DNA from: Muribaculaceae bacterium | GTDB taxonomy: Bacteria; Bacteroidota; Bacteroidia; Bacteroidales; Muribaculaceae | Assembly (NCBI GenBank): GCA_022509205.1 | Contig: JAFLTR010000015.1 | Span: 1 to 45,119 of the forward strand | Direction: 5' to 3' | DNA length: 45,119 nt | Shown: positions 25,287 through 35,522 of the stretch, in pieces | How the letters are laid out: every line of letters starts with the position of its first letter | Position numbering within the stretch: position 1 is the first letter of the stretch | Made by a program: the position numbers and the translations under genes | Notes under the pieces: model-generated | Seen by the model: the letters and a program-made list of their open reading frames with translations, nothing else | What the model was told of the DNA's origin: nothing | Database searches by the model: none

Positions 25287-27656
25287 TTATCTGACTTGGA
25301 AAATAACAGGTTGATCGTTCTTTTGGTTGCTTCTTATGGTAACACGACGCAAATTATCATCAAAATTCCATCCTTCTGTTGAAGAATCCAGAGAAATTTC
25401 AGGAAGTTCAGTTCCATTTATAGAAACGGATACAGGTCTTTCATCCCACCAAAGCACCACATTATAACGGTAACTTTCCGGCGTGTAAGCCCCTTCCGGC
25501 TGCCCTATTGTCAAATCCCATTGCCCGTTGTTAAGTCTGCTCTCTATATGTGTTATGGAATAGATGCCATCCTTATAGACTTCAGAAATACCGTCATCTT
25601 CATAAAGGTCAAAGGAGCTGAAAGCTGACGGAAAGACCTCCAGTGTGATTTCCTCAATCGGTTTTTCGCCAATCCATTGCATACTCGGCTGTTTAGGGAT
25701 GATGGCACCCTCTTTTATAAAAATGGGCATTAACTCAATCGGGGTCAGGAAAGATTTGTATTGGCGACCTTCAATACGCTCTCCTGTCCATGAGTCTACC
25801 CAACGTCCCCCCGGGAAATATACCGGTCGACTCAACGCTCCTTTATCAACCACCGGACATATCATCATAGACTCTCCAAACATAAACTGATCCGATATGT
25901 TGTAAGTTAATTCGTCATCAAACCAGTCATAGAGGAGCGGCGACATCAATGGACGACTGGTCTTATACATTCTCCATGCATTACTATAGGTGTAAGGGAG
26001 GAGTTCATATCGCATTTCATCATACTGTGTAAAAATGCGTTGAGCCTCGCTACCATAAGTCCAGGGCTCATGGTAACGTGGATGGTCCATTCCAAAAAGG
26101 AGCGCAACCGGGCTGAACATACCAAACTGACACCAGCGTAACCATAGGTCTGTATCATACTCAGAGTATTGTTCGAATCCACCCATACAATGGCTCCAGT
26201 AACCTACTCCGGATAGACCTATATTTAATCCGGCTCGAATTACCGGTTCAAACCATTGCCACTCAGTACCCCAGTCGCCGGCCCATATAAATGGATAACG
26301 CTGTATTCCGGCATATCCTTCTCTTGTATGATCAAAACCTCTACGTCCATAATGACCCGCAAAACGTTCAAATGGCGCCTTGGCATACGCTATAGGGAAA
26401 AGATTATGGAGCTCGTCAGCCGAGAAATCGCCTTGTGGTGTAAAACCATCTTCGAAATTCAAGGCACCTCCCACATCGGTCTTCACGAATTCAACACCGA
26501 GATTTGCAATGCGCGACACAGCATTCTCCCACCACCATTCCACTGCTTTAGGATCAAAAAAATTGATGATTCCATTACTTCGTGCTCCAGGGATTGTCAC
26601 TCCTGCTTTCAATGCATCATCAAGCAAAGTGTTATTCTGTCCATTGTCAAGAATAGAGCGTATGTGTAGGCCAAACATCGACACATTCTGGTCGTATATA
26701 CTGTCTACCATTGCCTGTGGATCCGTGAACTGAGGCTGGAATTCAAAGGTGCAACCGCCGTTTCCAAAATTACTGTTGAAATATCGCCATGTAGAATCAA
26801 GCCATAGAATATCAAAAGGTATCTTTTCGTCTCTCATACGTTTCACAAGTGCTACGTTATATTCCTGACTGGCCTCTTTCTCATGACGCCATGTGCCACC
26901 ACTATAAGAACCAAGGTGAAGGCCGAAAGTAGCCCGAGGCATCAATGGAGATATTCCTGTCAGGCTTTGATAGCCTTGTAGCAACAATTCCGGAGTCTCA
27001 CCGACAATAATATAATAATCCAGTGGACCTCCATTAGCTTTATAACTGTAACGATCTTTGTGAGTCCAGCCCATATCCCAGTCAGTTTTGGCAGCAGTAT
27101 GGAAAAAGAGACCATAACCGCGGGTACTTATAAAGAAAGGCACAGGACAATAGTTGGCTCGAAGAATGTCCTTACCACCCACTGCAGGTTTCGGACCTCT
27201 ACCCAACTCCACATTCAGGTGTATCTTGCGACCCCTCTGGTCGAGTGCATCCATTCTTTCTCCAAAGCCGAAAAAGTGTTCATCGGGTTGCATTATACAC
27301 TCGTTGCCGGGATTATCCCCCGGGTTAGAAACAGTTTCATGGTAAATCACTTTACCATCCGGATTACTTATTGTAATCAGGTTGCCTTCTATGTCAAGAC
27401 GAAATGCCCGAGTAGTGACTGTGTTACCCTCAACTGAAAACTCAACCGGGTCGAAATCATAATTAATAACCATCCACGGTTCATCCTTCGGGAATTCTTT
27501 TGTCAGACTTTTTGTTATTCTAACTATTTGGTCGCTGCATAATTGAAGACGGAGGAAGCCATCCGGAGTAGGATAAATAACTTCATTCCCGTTACGTTTT
27601 TGAGAAAAAAGTAATAATGGGGAAAATAGTAGAAATAAAGTGAGCAGTTTCTTCAT
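25287..27656 (-). CDS. Secreted glycoside hydrolase family 31 enzyme (alpha-glucosidase/alpha-xylosidase type)
   Basis: The protein has 789 residues with a signal peptide (MKKLLTLFLLFSPLLLFSQ). An N-terminal beta-sandwich (about 25-235) with HFFGFGERMDALDQRG is followed by the GH31 barrel (about 240-580). The nucleophile is Asp394 in EFVKTDVGG and the acid/base is Asp461 in IWAGDWGTEW; the block FDILWLDSTWRYF is also typical. C-terminal beta domains end with SFDLYEDDGISEVYKDG, a DUF5110-like stretch. GH31 includes alpha-glucosidases, alpha-xylosidases and sulfoquinovosidases, and the substrate cannot be fixed here. The gene leads a two-gene unit with the esterase, suggesting an acylated alpha-linked glycan (inference). 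No SusC/D pair or regulator is adjacent. Confidence 0.92.
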   Translation of the reverse strand: MKKLLTLFLLFSPLLLFSQKRNGNEVIYPTPDGFLRLQLCSDQIVRITKSLTKEFPKDEPWMVINYDFDPVEFSVEGNTVTTRAFRLDIEGNLITISNPDGKVIYHETVSNPGDNPGNECIMQPDEHFFGFGERMDALDQRGRKIHLNVELGRGPKPAVGGKDILRANYCPVPFFISTRGYGLFFHTAAKTDWDMGWTHKDRYSYKANGGPLDYYIIVGETPELLLQGYQSLTGISPLMPRATFGLHLGSYSGGTWRHEKEASQEYNVALVKRMRDEKIPFDILWLDSTWRYFNSNFGNGGCTFEFQPQFTDPQAMVDSIYDQNVSMFGLHIRSILDNGQNNTLLDDALKAGVTIPGARSNGIINFFDPKAVEWWWENAVSRIANLGVEFVKTDVGGALNFEDGFTPQGDFSADELHNLFPIAYAKAPFERFAGHYGRRGFDHTREGYAGIQRYPFIWAGDWGTEWQWFEPVIRAGLNIGLSGVGYWSHCMGGFEQYSEYDTDLWLRWCQFGMFSPVALLFGMDHPRYHEPWTYGSEAQRIFTQYDEMRYELLPYTYSNAWRMYKTSRPLMSPLLYDWFDDELTYNISDQFMFGESMMICPVVDKGALSRPVYFPGGRWVDSWTGERIEGRQYKSFLTPIELMPIFIKEGAIIPKQPSMQWIGEKPIEEITLEVFPSAFSSFDLYEDDGISEVYKDGIYSITHIESRLNNGQWDLTIGQPEGAYTPESYRYNVVLWWDERPVSVSINGTELPEISLDSSTEGWNFDDNLRRVTIRSNQKNDQPVIFQVR

Positions 27657-27684
27657 TTTCTAATGATAAATAAGTTGATTATTA

Positions 27685-27692
27685 CAAATATA
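27685..27692 (-). promoter_or_regulatory. Candidate -7 box (TATATTTG) of the GH31-esterase unit
   Basis: The minus strand reads TATATTTG about 29 bases above the GH31 start codon, a match to TAnnTTTG. No clear -33 element was found. Confidence 0.5.
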
Positions 27693-27934
27693 CAAAAAAA
27701 TTTTATCCGACTATTCATCATCTGACGAAAATAAACAAAAGATATATAAATGTATTTGCAGACTCCTTTTCATCTTATCAATCTTAATTATGTTACATCA
27801 ACAAAGTCCATAATGTAGATGGTGTATTGTAGACTATGTCCTTAACTTTTTTGGCATATATTTTGTTAATAAAATAAGTAATAGTTAAAAAACCATTTTT
27901 ATTTACTTCAAAAGCAAGGATTAGTATTACATTT

Positions 27935-28297
27935 ATGAGCAATATTGAATCAAATAAACTAAATGAAATAATTGAAGCGATAACAGACAGAAAAGGGAAA
28001 AAGATTTCCTTATTAAATCTAAATAAAATAGATACCGCTCCATCAGATTCTTTTGTAATTTGTCAGGGTAACAGCACTTCGCAAGTATCAAGTATTGCTG
28101 ACTCAATCAGAGAACGGCTTCAAAAAAATCTTGATATCAAACCTTATAATTATGATGGGTATAAAAATTCTCAATGGATTATTATTGACTATGGAGATAT
28201 CATGGTGCATGTCTTCCTGCCCGAATATCGAGAATTTTATAGTCTCGAAGACTTATGGAGCGATGCTTCGATAACGAATCTCCCTGATTTAGACTGA
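27935..28297 (+). CDS. rsfS: Ribosome silencing factor RsfS
   Basis: The protein has 120 residues, the usual size. It binds ribosomal protein L14 and blocks subunit joining under starvation. Family blocks are KISLLNLNKIDTAPSDSFVICQGNSTSQVSSIADSI (residues 23-58) and YDGYKNSQWIIIDYGDIMVHVFLPEYREFYSLEDLW (residues 69-104). It lies 115 bases before ftsH, in the same direction. An rsfS-ftsH pair is a familiar Bacteroidales arrangement. Confidence 0.95.
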   Translation: MSNIESNKLNEIIEAITDRKGKKISLLNLNKIDTAPSDSFVICQGNSTSQVSSIADSIRERLQKNLDIKPYNYDGYKNSQWIIIDYGDIMVHVFLPEYREFYSLEDLWSDASITNLPDLD

Positions 28298-28354
28298 GTT
28301 TAATAATATATACATAATTTTTGTTAATACTCTTATTTCAGTTTTATCTAAAAG

Positions 28355-28386
28355 TTGCGAATCTTAAGCATTTTTTAGTAAATTTG
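28355..28386 (+). promoter_or_regulatory. Bacteroidetes-type promoter of ftsH
   Basis: A -33 TTG at 28355-28357 and a -7 TAAATTTG at 28379-28386 are separated by 21 bases, and the ftsH start is 27 bases further on. ftsH therefore has its own promoter besides any read-through from rsfS. Confidence 0.7.
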
Positions 28387-28412
28387 CATAAATTACACAA
28401 CAAATAAACAAA

Positions 28413-30572
28413 ATGCTCAAATACCCCAAACCAAACCGGCAAGGGAATCAAAATAAAAAACCGGCATTCAATATGTATTGGATGTATGGTATTATTTTGA
28501 TATCTCTTTTCGCCCTGTTTTATTTTCAGGATGCATCTCAAACAAAGGAAGTTGACTGGACAGAATTTGAAGAGTCTGCTCTTTCCGGCGATATAGATAA
28601 GATCATGGTTTTTCCGGAATCAAAAATCGCCGAAGGATTTGTCACTTCTACAGGTGCTGAGAAACATAATTTTGATACATCAGAGGCTTTTAGTGGTGAT
28701 CGTAAAATTAAAACCACCATCCCTTCACCTGATAAAATTCAGGATAAAATTGATGAATGGAATGCTCAACTTGCTGCCCAAGGAAAGCCACAAATAAAAG
28801 TGAACTATGAGAAAAGCTCTGATTTTATGAAGCTTTTCTGGTACTTCGGTCCGATTCTTATCCTTGTGCTTTTCATGGTATATATGTCACGAAGAGTCAA
28901 CAGCGGTGGGGGCGGTGGAGGCATATTTAATGTAGGAAAATCGCGAGCCACTGTATTTGACAAAAATAACGGCCCATCTGTAACATTTAAGGATGTTGCC
29001 GGCCTTGCAGAAGCAAAGGTAGAGATCGAAGAGATCGTAGAATTCTTGAAAAATCCCCAGAAGTACACAGAATTGGGTGCTAAAATACCTAAAGGAGCCC
29101 TTTTGGTAGGCCCTCCCGGAACGGGTAAGACCCTGTTAGCAAAAGCGGTTGCCGGTGAAGCCAATGTGCCATTTTTGTCAATGTCAGGTTCGGATTTCGT
29201 GGAAATGTTTGTCGGTGTAGGTGCCGCTCGTGTGCGTGATCTCTTTAAGCAGGCTAAGGATAAGGCTCCTTGTATAGTCTTTATTGACGAAATAGATGCT
29301 GTGGGACGTGCTCGTGGAAAGAATCCGAACATGGGTTCTAACGATGAAAGAGAAAACACGCTCAATCAGATGCTTACCGAAATGGATGGTTTCGGGTCAA
29401 ACAATGGCGTGATAATTCTTGCTGCAACCAACAGGGCTGATATGCTCGACAAGGCCCTCTTGCGTCCGGGACGTTTCGACCGTCAGATATATGTTGACCT
29501 TCCTGAACTTACCGACCGTATGGAGATCTTTAACGTACATCTTCGTCGAATCAAGGTTAACAGCAAACTCGATATCGAACAACTCGCTCGTCAGACCCAG
29601 GGATTCTCCGGTGCTGACATTGCCAATGTTTGTAATGAGGCAGCTTTGATTGCTGCGCGTAATAATAAAGATGCCGTTGATTGGAATGATTTCATGGCTG
29701 CCATCGACCGTATTGTAGGTGGATTAGAAAAACGTTCCAGAATTATCACCGACGAGGAGAAATTCTCTATCGCCACTCACGAAGCCGGTCACGCAATTAT
29801 AGGATGGCTCACGCAATATGGCAATCCTTTGGTGAAAGTTACAATTGTGCCACGAGGAAGAGCTCTGGGAGCAGCCTGGTATGCTCCGGAAGCCAGACAG
29901 ATAATTCCTACTCAAGCACTTCTCGACACTATGTGCGGCCTTTTAGGTGGTAGGGCGGCTGAAGAAGTTTTCACCGGTCAAGTAGGAACCGGAGCCAGTG
30001 ATGACTTGGAAAAATGCACTAAGATTGCCCGATCCCTTGTACTCGTCTATGGTATGAGTGACCGCCTTCCTAACTTGAACTATAACGATTCTACCGGTCA
30101 GGAATATGGTTTCACAAAACCATACTCTGATGAGACGGCAAATATTATCGACGAGGAAGTTAAACGTATTGTCAACGAACAATATGAAAGAGCAAAACAG
30201 ATACTTCGCGAATATGCAAAAGAACATAATAAGATAAGAGATCTTCTTGTAGAACGCGAAGTGATTTTCCACGATGATGTCGAGATTATTCTTGGTCCCA
30301 GAAAATGGAAATCTCGCACAGATGAAATCATGGAAATTAACCGAAAAGAGGAGGAAAAACGACGCCTTGAAAAGGAAGCTCAAGATGCAAGGGAAGCCAT
30401 GGAGAAATCCTCCAAAAAAAATAAACAGTCAACTTCTGCTCCATCTGACAATTCCGTAACTGTAGAAGTTGCTGAGGTTCCTGAGTCGAAAGCTGCAAAT
30501 GAAGAAAATGAGACTGCAAAATCTCCTTCTCAGAATGATGATGAGACTCCTCCTCCATTCAATCCCAATTAA
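28413..30572 (+). CDS. ftsH: ATP-dependent zinc metalloprotease FtsH
   Basis: The protein has 719 residues. Two membrane helices (about 23-38 and 141-158) flank a periplasmic domain, then a Gly-rich linker (165-170). The AAA+ domain has Walker A GPPGTGKT (233-240), Walker B FIDEID (290-295) and the second region of homology [20 protein letters not shown] (338-357). The protease domain has the zinc site HEAGH (456-460). It extracts and degrades membrane and short-lived proteins. The C-terminus is a long charged, Ser/Pro-rich tail (about 640-719), a common Bacteroidetes feature. Confidence 0.98.
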   Translation: MLKYPKPNRQGNQNKKPAFNMYWMYGIILISLFALFYFQDASQTKEVDWTEFEESALSGDIDKIMVFPESKIAEGFVTSTGAEKHNFDTSEAFSGDRKIKTTIPSPDKIQDKIDEWNAQLAAQGKPQIKVNYEKSSDFMKLFWYFGPILILVLFMVYMSRRVNSGGGGGGIFNVGKSRATVFDKNNGPSVTFKDVAGLAEAKVEIEEIVEFLKNPQKYTELGAKIPKGALLVGPPGTGKTLLAKAVAGEANVPFLSMSGSDFVEMFVGVGAARVRDLFKQAKDKAPCIVFIDEIDAVGRARGKNPNMGSNDERENTLNQMLTEMDGFGSNNGVIILAATNRADMLDKALLRPGRFDRQIYVDLPELTDRMEIFNVHLRRIKVNSKLDIEQLARQTQGFSGADIANVCNEAALIAARNNKDAVDWNDFMAAIDRIVGGLEKRSRIITDEEKFSIATHEAGHAIIGWLTQYGNPLVKVTIVPRGRALGAAWYAPEARQIIPTQALLDTMCGLLGGRAAEEVFTGQVGTGASDDLEKCTKIARSLVLVYGMSDRLPNLNYNDSTGQEYGFTKPYSDETANIIDEEVKRIVNEQYERAKQILREYAKEHNKIRDLLVEREVIFHDDVEIILGPRKWKSRTDEIMEINRKEEEKRRLEKEAQDAREAMEKSSKKNKQSTSAPSDNSVTVEVAEVPESKAANEENETAKSPSQNDDETPPPFNPN

Positions 30573-30633
30573 GAAACAACATTTATTTTATCATCTCTAC
30601 TCCATTTATAGAGGAAAGATATAAAAATTAAAT

Positions 30634-30681
30634 AAATCCGACAGAAAACTTGAAAAAGTTATCTTGTCGGATTTCTCTTTT
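30634..30681 (+). terminator. Rho-independent terminator after ftsH
   Basis: AAATCCGACA (30634-30643) pairs with TGTCGGATTT (30665-30674). An inner AACTT/AAGTT stem sits within the loop, and CTCTTTT follows. Confidence 0.85.
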
Positions 30682-30853
30682 ATATCAGGCGATTTCAGAA
30701 AACTCTAACTCTTTTTTTAGTTTTTATCCCCCCACGACAAATTAGTCTATTTTTAACAATTATGCGTCTAATCGGGTATAAATAAAAGAATTTGAAAAAG
30801 AAGTTTCCTCCTTACCCACTATTATAAATATATCTTTTTACAAATATTTTCAT

Positions 30854-30861
30854 TAATTTTG
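30854..30861 (+). promoter_or_regulatory. Candidate -7 box (TAATTTTG) of the RND efflux operon
   Basis: TAATTTTG followed by C fits TAnnTTTG and leaves a leader of about 95 bases before the adaptor gene. The -33 region has no clear TTG. Confidence 0.5.
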
Positions 30862-30963
30862 CATAGCATTTTATACTTTATAACATAATTTGTAAACATA
30901 ACTCCCTTTTTTATTTTTACCACTAAAATAAAGGTTCATTTATAAGAAATCAAATTAAAAATT

Positions 30964-32112
30964 ATGAGAATATATCACATTTCCGCAGTGGCAACAACCA
31001 TATTGACTTGTGCTACTGTTTTTATCTCTTGTGGGAACAAGAATCAAAGCCAACAGACTCAGCAGGCTCCGGTGTTATCCGTAATGACCGTATCGGAGTC
31101 TAATTCCACTTTAGACTCTTCTTTCCCGGCTTCACTTGAAGGAGAAAACGATGTTGAAATTCGTCCACAGGTTTCAGGATTCCTGACCAAAGTTCATGTT
31201 AAAGACGGTGAAAAGGTACATAAGGGTCAGGTATTATTTACTATCGACCAAGTGCAACTCCAGGCTGCTGTCGAACAGGCTCAGGCAGCTGTTGCAGTGG
31301 CTCAGGCTAATGTTAATACCGCACAAACCAATGCCGACAATAATAAGATCCTTCTCGACAAGAATATCATAAGCGCATCTGCCTATCAGACATCAGTTGA
31401 TGCACTCAATGCTGCAAAAGCACAGCTTAACCAAGCTAAGGCAGCTCTTATATCAGCTCAAAAGAATCTTTCATACACCACAGTTACGGCACCGGTTTCA
31501 GGTATCGTGGGAACAATTCCTTATAAGGAAGGTACCCTCGTCTCTCCTTCAACCCTCCTAACAATTCTCTCGAATAACTCTGCAATGCAGGCATATTTTT
31601 CATTGAATGAAAAAACCTTGCTCGACTTAACAGATGGTGGAAAGCGTACTCTTAGCCAAGCTGTGGATTCTATGCCGGAAGTAACTTTACAACTTGCAAC
31701 AGGTTCATTATATCCCTACAAGGGGAAAGTGGTATCTATATCCGGAGTAATCGATCCTACCACAGGGAGTGCTCAGGCGAAGGCAATTTTCCCCAACCCT
31801 GACGGTATGCTTCATAGTGGCAACACCGGAAATATCCTTATGCCGGTGGAACATAATGGAGTGATAGAAATCCCTCAGAATGCTACTTTTGAAGTGCAAG
31901 ACATGAAATTTGTTTATGTTGTAGGGGATTCCGCAATCGTGCATTCACGACCCATTACTGTGGCACCTCTTAATGATGGAAAGAAATATATCATAACTTC
32001 AGGCCTTCAACCCGGCGACAAAATTGTAACAGAAGGTATCGGAATATCTGTTGCTGACGGAATGACAATCTCACCTAAAGAAACTAACCCTCAACCGGCA
32101 GAAGTCCAATAA
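30964..32112 (+). CDS. RND efflux periplasmic adaptor (membrane fusion protein), lipoprotein
   Basis: The protein has 382 residues. The N-terminus is a lipoprotein signal with lipid-anchored Cys23 (TVFISCGNKN), followed by a Gln/Asn-rich linker. Domains are in the usual order: barrel-sandwich half (EIRPQVSGFLTKVHVKDGEKVHKGQVLFTID, residues 62-92), an Ala/Gln-rich coiled-coil hairpin (about 95-160), the returning lipoyl half (LSYTTVTAPVSGIVGTIPYKEGTLV, residues 171-195), then beta-barrel and membrane-proximal domains. It joins the inner membrane pump and the outer membrane factor encoded next, and is AcrA/MexA-like. It starts the three-gene operon; no TetR-type regulator is adjacent. Confidence 0.94.
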   Translation: MRIYHISAVATTILTCATVFISCGNKNQSQQTQQAPVLSVMTVSESNSTLDSSFPASLEGENDVEIRPQVSGFLTKVHVKDGEKVHKGQVLFTIDQVQLQAAVEQAQAAVAVAQANVNTAQTNADNNKILLDKNIISASAYQTSVDALNAAKAQLNQAKAALISAQKNLSYTTVTAPVSGIVGTIPYKEGTLVSPSTLLTILSNNSAMQAYFSLNEKTLLDLTDGGKRTLSQAVDSMPEVTLQLATGSLYPYKGKVVSISGVIDPTTGSAQAKAIFPNPDGMLHSGNTGNILMPVEHNGVIEIPQNATFEVQDMKFVYVVGDSAIVHSRPITVAPLNDGKKYIITSGLQPGDKIVTEGIGISVADGMTISPKETNPQPAEVQ

Positions 32113-32142
32113 CCTGATATTCCAATAAGAATTATAAACATC

Positions 32143-35100
32143 ATGAAACTTGATAATTTTATTAACAGACCGGTGTTGTCTACGGTGATCTCGATTTTTA
32201 TCGTGATCTTCGGTTTGCTTGGTCTGTTCAGTCTTCCTATCGAGCAGTATCCGGACATTGCACCGCCTACTGTCAGGGTATCAACCACATATACAGGTGC
32301 CAACGCGCAGACGGTACTTAATTCCGTGATCGCTCCACTTGAGGAACAGATTAACGGTGCAGAAAACATGGACTATATGCTCTCTTCTGCTTCCAACAAT
32401 GGTAGCGCTTCCATCGAGGTTCATTTCAAACAGGGAATGGATCCGGATATTGCAGCTGTCGATGTGCAAAACCGTGTGGCTAAAGCTGCTTCTTTCCTTC
32501 CTTCGGAAGTAAACCAGGTTGGTGTAATCACTCAGAAACGGCAGACCTCAATGCTGATGGTTATCGGTATGTATGATCCGGAAGACCGCTATACTACACA
32601 ATTTATCGACAATTATATGTCGATCAATATCCTTCCACAGATCAAACGTGTCTCAGGTGTTGGTGAGGCTATGGCATTTGGTGCTGATTATTCAATGCGT
32701 ATATGGCTTAAACCTGATGTTATGGCACAATACAAATTGATGCCCTCCGACATCACGGCAGCTCTTGCGGAACAAAACGTTGAAGCCGCTCCGGGGCAGT
32801 TCGGGGAACAGGGTAACCAAAGCTTCCAGTATGTGCTTAGATATAAGGGGCGTTTACAAGACAGTTCAGAATTTGAGGATATCATCCTGCGGGCCACTTC
32901 GGATGGTGAGGTACTGAGGCTAAAGGATGTAGCTGATGTGGAACTGGGTCGACTTACGTACGGTTTCCAGAACCTTAACGATGGACATATAGGTAGTTCT
33001 GCAATCATTTTCCAGTCTGCCGGTTCAAATGCTACACAGGTTATCAAAGATATTGAGAAACTTCTGGATTCCGAACGTAAAAATCTTCCTGCCGGAATGC
33101 AGTTGATCACGACTATGAGTGTCAACGAATTCCTTTATGCATCAATACATGAGGTAATCAAGACACTTATCGAGGCCTTTATTCTTGTATTCTTGGTTGT
33201 ATTCATATTCCTCCAGGATTTCCGGTCTACTCTCATCCCGATGATCGCTATTCCGGTGGCATTGGTCGGAACTTTCTTCCTGCTTTATATTTTCGGATTC
33301 ACGCTTAACTTGCTGACGCTATCAGCCCTTGTGCTTGCGATTGCGATTGTGGTCGACGATGCCATAGTGGTGGTGGAGGCCGTTCACGCTAAGCTTGACC
33401 AAGGGTATAAATCCGCAAGAAAGGCTTCTATTGATGCGATGAATGAAATCGCCGGCGCTCTTATCTCCATTACTTTGGTTATGATGCTGGTGTTTATTCC
33501 GGTATCATTCTTAGGAGGTACTTCCGGTATTTTCTATCGCCAGTTTGGTCTGACAATGGCAATGGCTATCGGTCTTTCAGCAATCAATGCTTTGACCCTT
33601 TCTCCGGCACTTTGCGCCATTTTCTTAAAAGGGCATGATGACGATTCAACTCTCAAAGAGAGAATGGGAGAGGCTTACAGTGAAGCCGCCCACACTATGG
33701 TGGAAAGTTATAAGAAACGTTTCACACTTCCTCCTTTGGTCACTCTAATCTTCTTGTGTGCTGCAATTGTTTTCTTGGTGCTCGGATGGTATATGTTTGA
33801 AAATGTGGCAGAAGGTGTTATAGCGGTTTGTACGGCTGTAGTGGCTCTGATAGGAGTTTTCACTAAGTCTTTCATCAATTCCTTTAATAAAAATTTTGAA
33901 AAATTGTTGGTTGTCTATAAAAAGACAGTTGAATGGTTTTCAAAACATAAAATAATCGCTTTCGGATTTGTAGCAGCCTCTATTGGAGGTCTTGTAATCT
34001 TGATGGCCCTTACTCCGACCGCTCTGGTTCCTACAGAAGACACCGGAACAATCATGGGTGCAGTAACTCTTCCTCCGGCTACATCACAGGAGAAGACGCA
34101 AAGTGTGATGAATCAAGTAGACAGTATAATTGGTTCGATTCCGGCAGTTAAAAGCCGAACAGCAATCACCGGTTATAGCTTTGTGGGTGGTCAGGGAAAT
34201 ACTTATGGTTCTTTTATTATTAAATTGAAACCCTGGGATCAAAGAGATGAAAACACAGAAAGCGCTCAAGCGATTGTTGGAAGGCTTTTTATGATGACAG
34301 GAGCTGTGAAAGATGCACGTGTTATGTTTTTCCAACCTCCTATGATTTCTGGATATTCAGCCACTAACGGTTTTGAAATAAAACTTCAGGACAAGACAGG
34401 AGGCGACCTCGATAAGTTTTTCCAGATTTATCAGCGATTTATCGCAGCCCTGAACGCTAACCCGAATATTCAGATGGCTTACTCTAACTTTAACCCCAAT
34501 TTCCCGCAATATATGGTGGAAATCGATGTGGCTAAAGTGAAACAGGCAGGTCTGACACAGAATGCCATTTTAAGCGCTTTGCAGGGTTATTATGGAGGTA
34601 TGTATATCTCTAATTTCAACAGCTATGGTAAACTCTACCGAGTTATGATGCAGGCCGAACCTGAAGCCCGTGTATCTCCTGAGACTTTGAAAAAAATAAA
34701 GATTCGCAATGGAGAACACATGGCCCCTATCGACAATTTCGTCAAATTGACACGTGTCTATGGACCGGATATGATTGACCGATTTAATATGTTTACCGCA
34801 ATATCTATCACAGGTACCCCGGCTCCGGGAGTTTCTTCCGGTATGGCTATTGAAACTATTAATCAGATAGCGCAAGAGGTCCTCCCCCAGGGTTATGGCT
34901 ATGAATATGCAGGTATGACGCGTGAAGAGGCTTCAGGTGGTAGCGGTAGCACCGGTTATGTGTTCGCACTAGTGCTATTGTTTGTTTATCTGATTCTTTC
35001 TGCTCAATATGAAAGTTATTTCCTCCCATGGGCTGTAATCCTTTCTGTCCCGTTCGGTCTAATGGGTTCATTCGTTTTCGCCCACATGATGGATATCGCT

Positions 35101-35514
35101 AACAATATCTATCTTCAGATCGCATTGATCATGCTTATCGGTCTACTTGCAAAAAATGCCATTCTGATCGTAGAATTCGCACTTGACAGAAGAAAGACCG
35201 GCATGGGAATCACCAAGGCAGCCATAGCCGGTGCTGTAGCACGTCTACGTCCTATCTTGATGACATCACTGGCAATGATTATCGGTCTGTTGCCTATGAT
35301 GTTTGCTCACGGTGCGGGCCGAAACGGTAACCAAGCGCTTGGATCAGGTGCTATAGGTGGTATGTTGATTGGTATGATCCTTCAGGTTTTGGTAGTGCCG
35401 GCCCTCTTCATCGCCTTCCAGACTTTACAAGAGAAGGTTTCTCCTCCAAAATGGAAAGACACAGACCACTCTCAAATTTCTTCTGAACTTGAACAATATG
35501 CCCTTCGTCATTAA
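32143..35514 (+). CDS. RND multidrug efflux pump, HAE1 family (AcrB-like), with central membrane insert
   Basis: The protein has 1123 residues, against 1049 for E. coli AcrB. Twelve core membrane helices and two large periplasmic loops are recognisable. The proton-relay residues are present: Asp405-Asp406 in AIAIVVDDAIVVVEAV and Lys1004 in GLLAKNAILIVEFA. The extra length lies mainly between SPALCAIFLKG (about 484-494) and PTEDTG (about 628), where AcrB has only its cytoplasmic helix and TM7. Here two additional hydrophobic stretches occur (LVTLIFLCAAIVFLVLGWYM, and VAEGVIAVCTAVVALIGVF). Substrates cannot be read from the sequence. It is the second gene of the operon, 30 bases after the adaptor. 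Confidence 0.95.
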   Translation: MKLDNFINRPVLSTVISIFIVIFGLLGLFSLPIEQYPDIAPPTVRVSTTYTGANAQTVLNSVIAPLEEQINGAENMDYMLSSASNNGSASIEVHFKQGMDPDIAAVDVQNRVAKAASFLPSEVNQVGVITQKRQTSMLMVIGMYDPEDRYTTQFIDNYMSINILPQIKRVSGVGEAMAFGADYSMRIWLKPDVMAQYKLMPSDITAALAEQNVEAAPGQFGEQGNQSFQYVLRYKGRLQDSSEFEDIILRATSDGEVLRLKDVADVELGRLTYGFQNLNDGHIGSSAIIFQSAGSNATQVIKDIEKLLDSERKNLPAGMQLITTMSVNEFLYASIHEVIKTLIEAFILVFLVVFIFLQDFRSTLIPMIAIPVALVGTFFLLYIFGFTLNLLTLSALVLAIAIVVDDAIVVVEAVHAKLDQGYKSARKASIDAMNEIAGALISITLVMMLVFIPVSFLGGTSGIFYRQFGLTMAMAIGLSAINALTLSPALCAIFLKGHDDDSTLKERMGEAYSEAAHTMVESYKKRFTLPPLVTLIFLCAAIVFLVLGWYMFENVAEGVIAVCTAVVALIGVFTKSFINSFNKNFEKLLVVYKKTVEWFSKHKIIAFGFVAASIGGLVILMALTPTALVPTEDTGTIMGAVTLPPATSQEKTQSVMNQVDSIIGSIPAVKSRTAITGYSFVGGQGNTYGSFIIKLKPWDQRDENTESAQAIVGRLFMMTGAVKDARVMFFQPPMISGYSATNGFEIKLQDKTGGDLDKFFQIYQRFIAALNANPNIQMAYSNFNPNFPQYMVEIDVAKVKQAGLTQNAILSALQGYYGGMYISNFNSYGKLYRVMMQAEPEARVSPETLKKIKIRNGEHMAPIDNFVKLTRVYGPDMIDRFNMFTAISITGTPAPGVSSGMAIETINQIAQEVLPQGYGYEYAGMTREEASGGSGSTGYVFALVLLFVYLILSAQYESYFLPWAVILSVPFGLMGSFVFAHMMDIANNIYLQIALIMLIGLLAKNAILIVEFALDRRKTGMGITKAAIAGAVARLRPILMTSLAMIIGLLPMMFAHGAGRNGNQALGSGAIGGMLIGMILQVLVVPALFIAFQTLQEKVSPPKWKDTDHSQISSELEQYALRH

Positions 35515-35522
35515 TTGAAACT

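Larger units (their letters stand above)
30573..30963. other. 391-base intergenic region between ftsH and the RND operon
   Basis: This region holds the ftsH terminator, then AT-rich sequence, then a candidate -7 box for the efflux operon. I see no open frame, operator-like palindrome or RNA gene in it. Confidence 0.6.

Noticed and set aside
26256..26733. Plus-strand frames of 137 and 117 residues inside the GH31 gene
   Set aside because: They are antisense to the conserved catalytic barrel, with no start signal or family resemblance.
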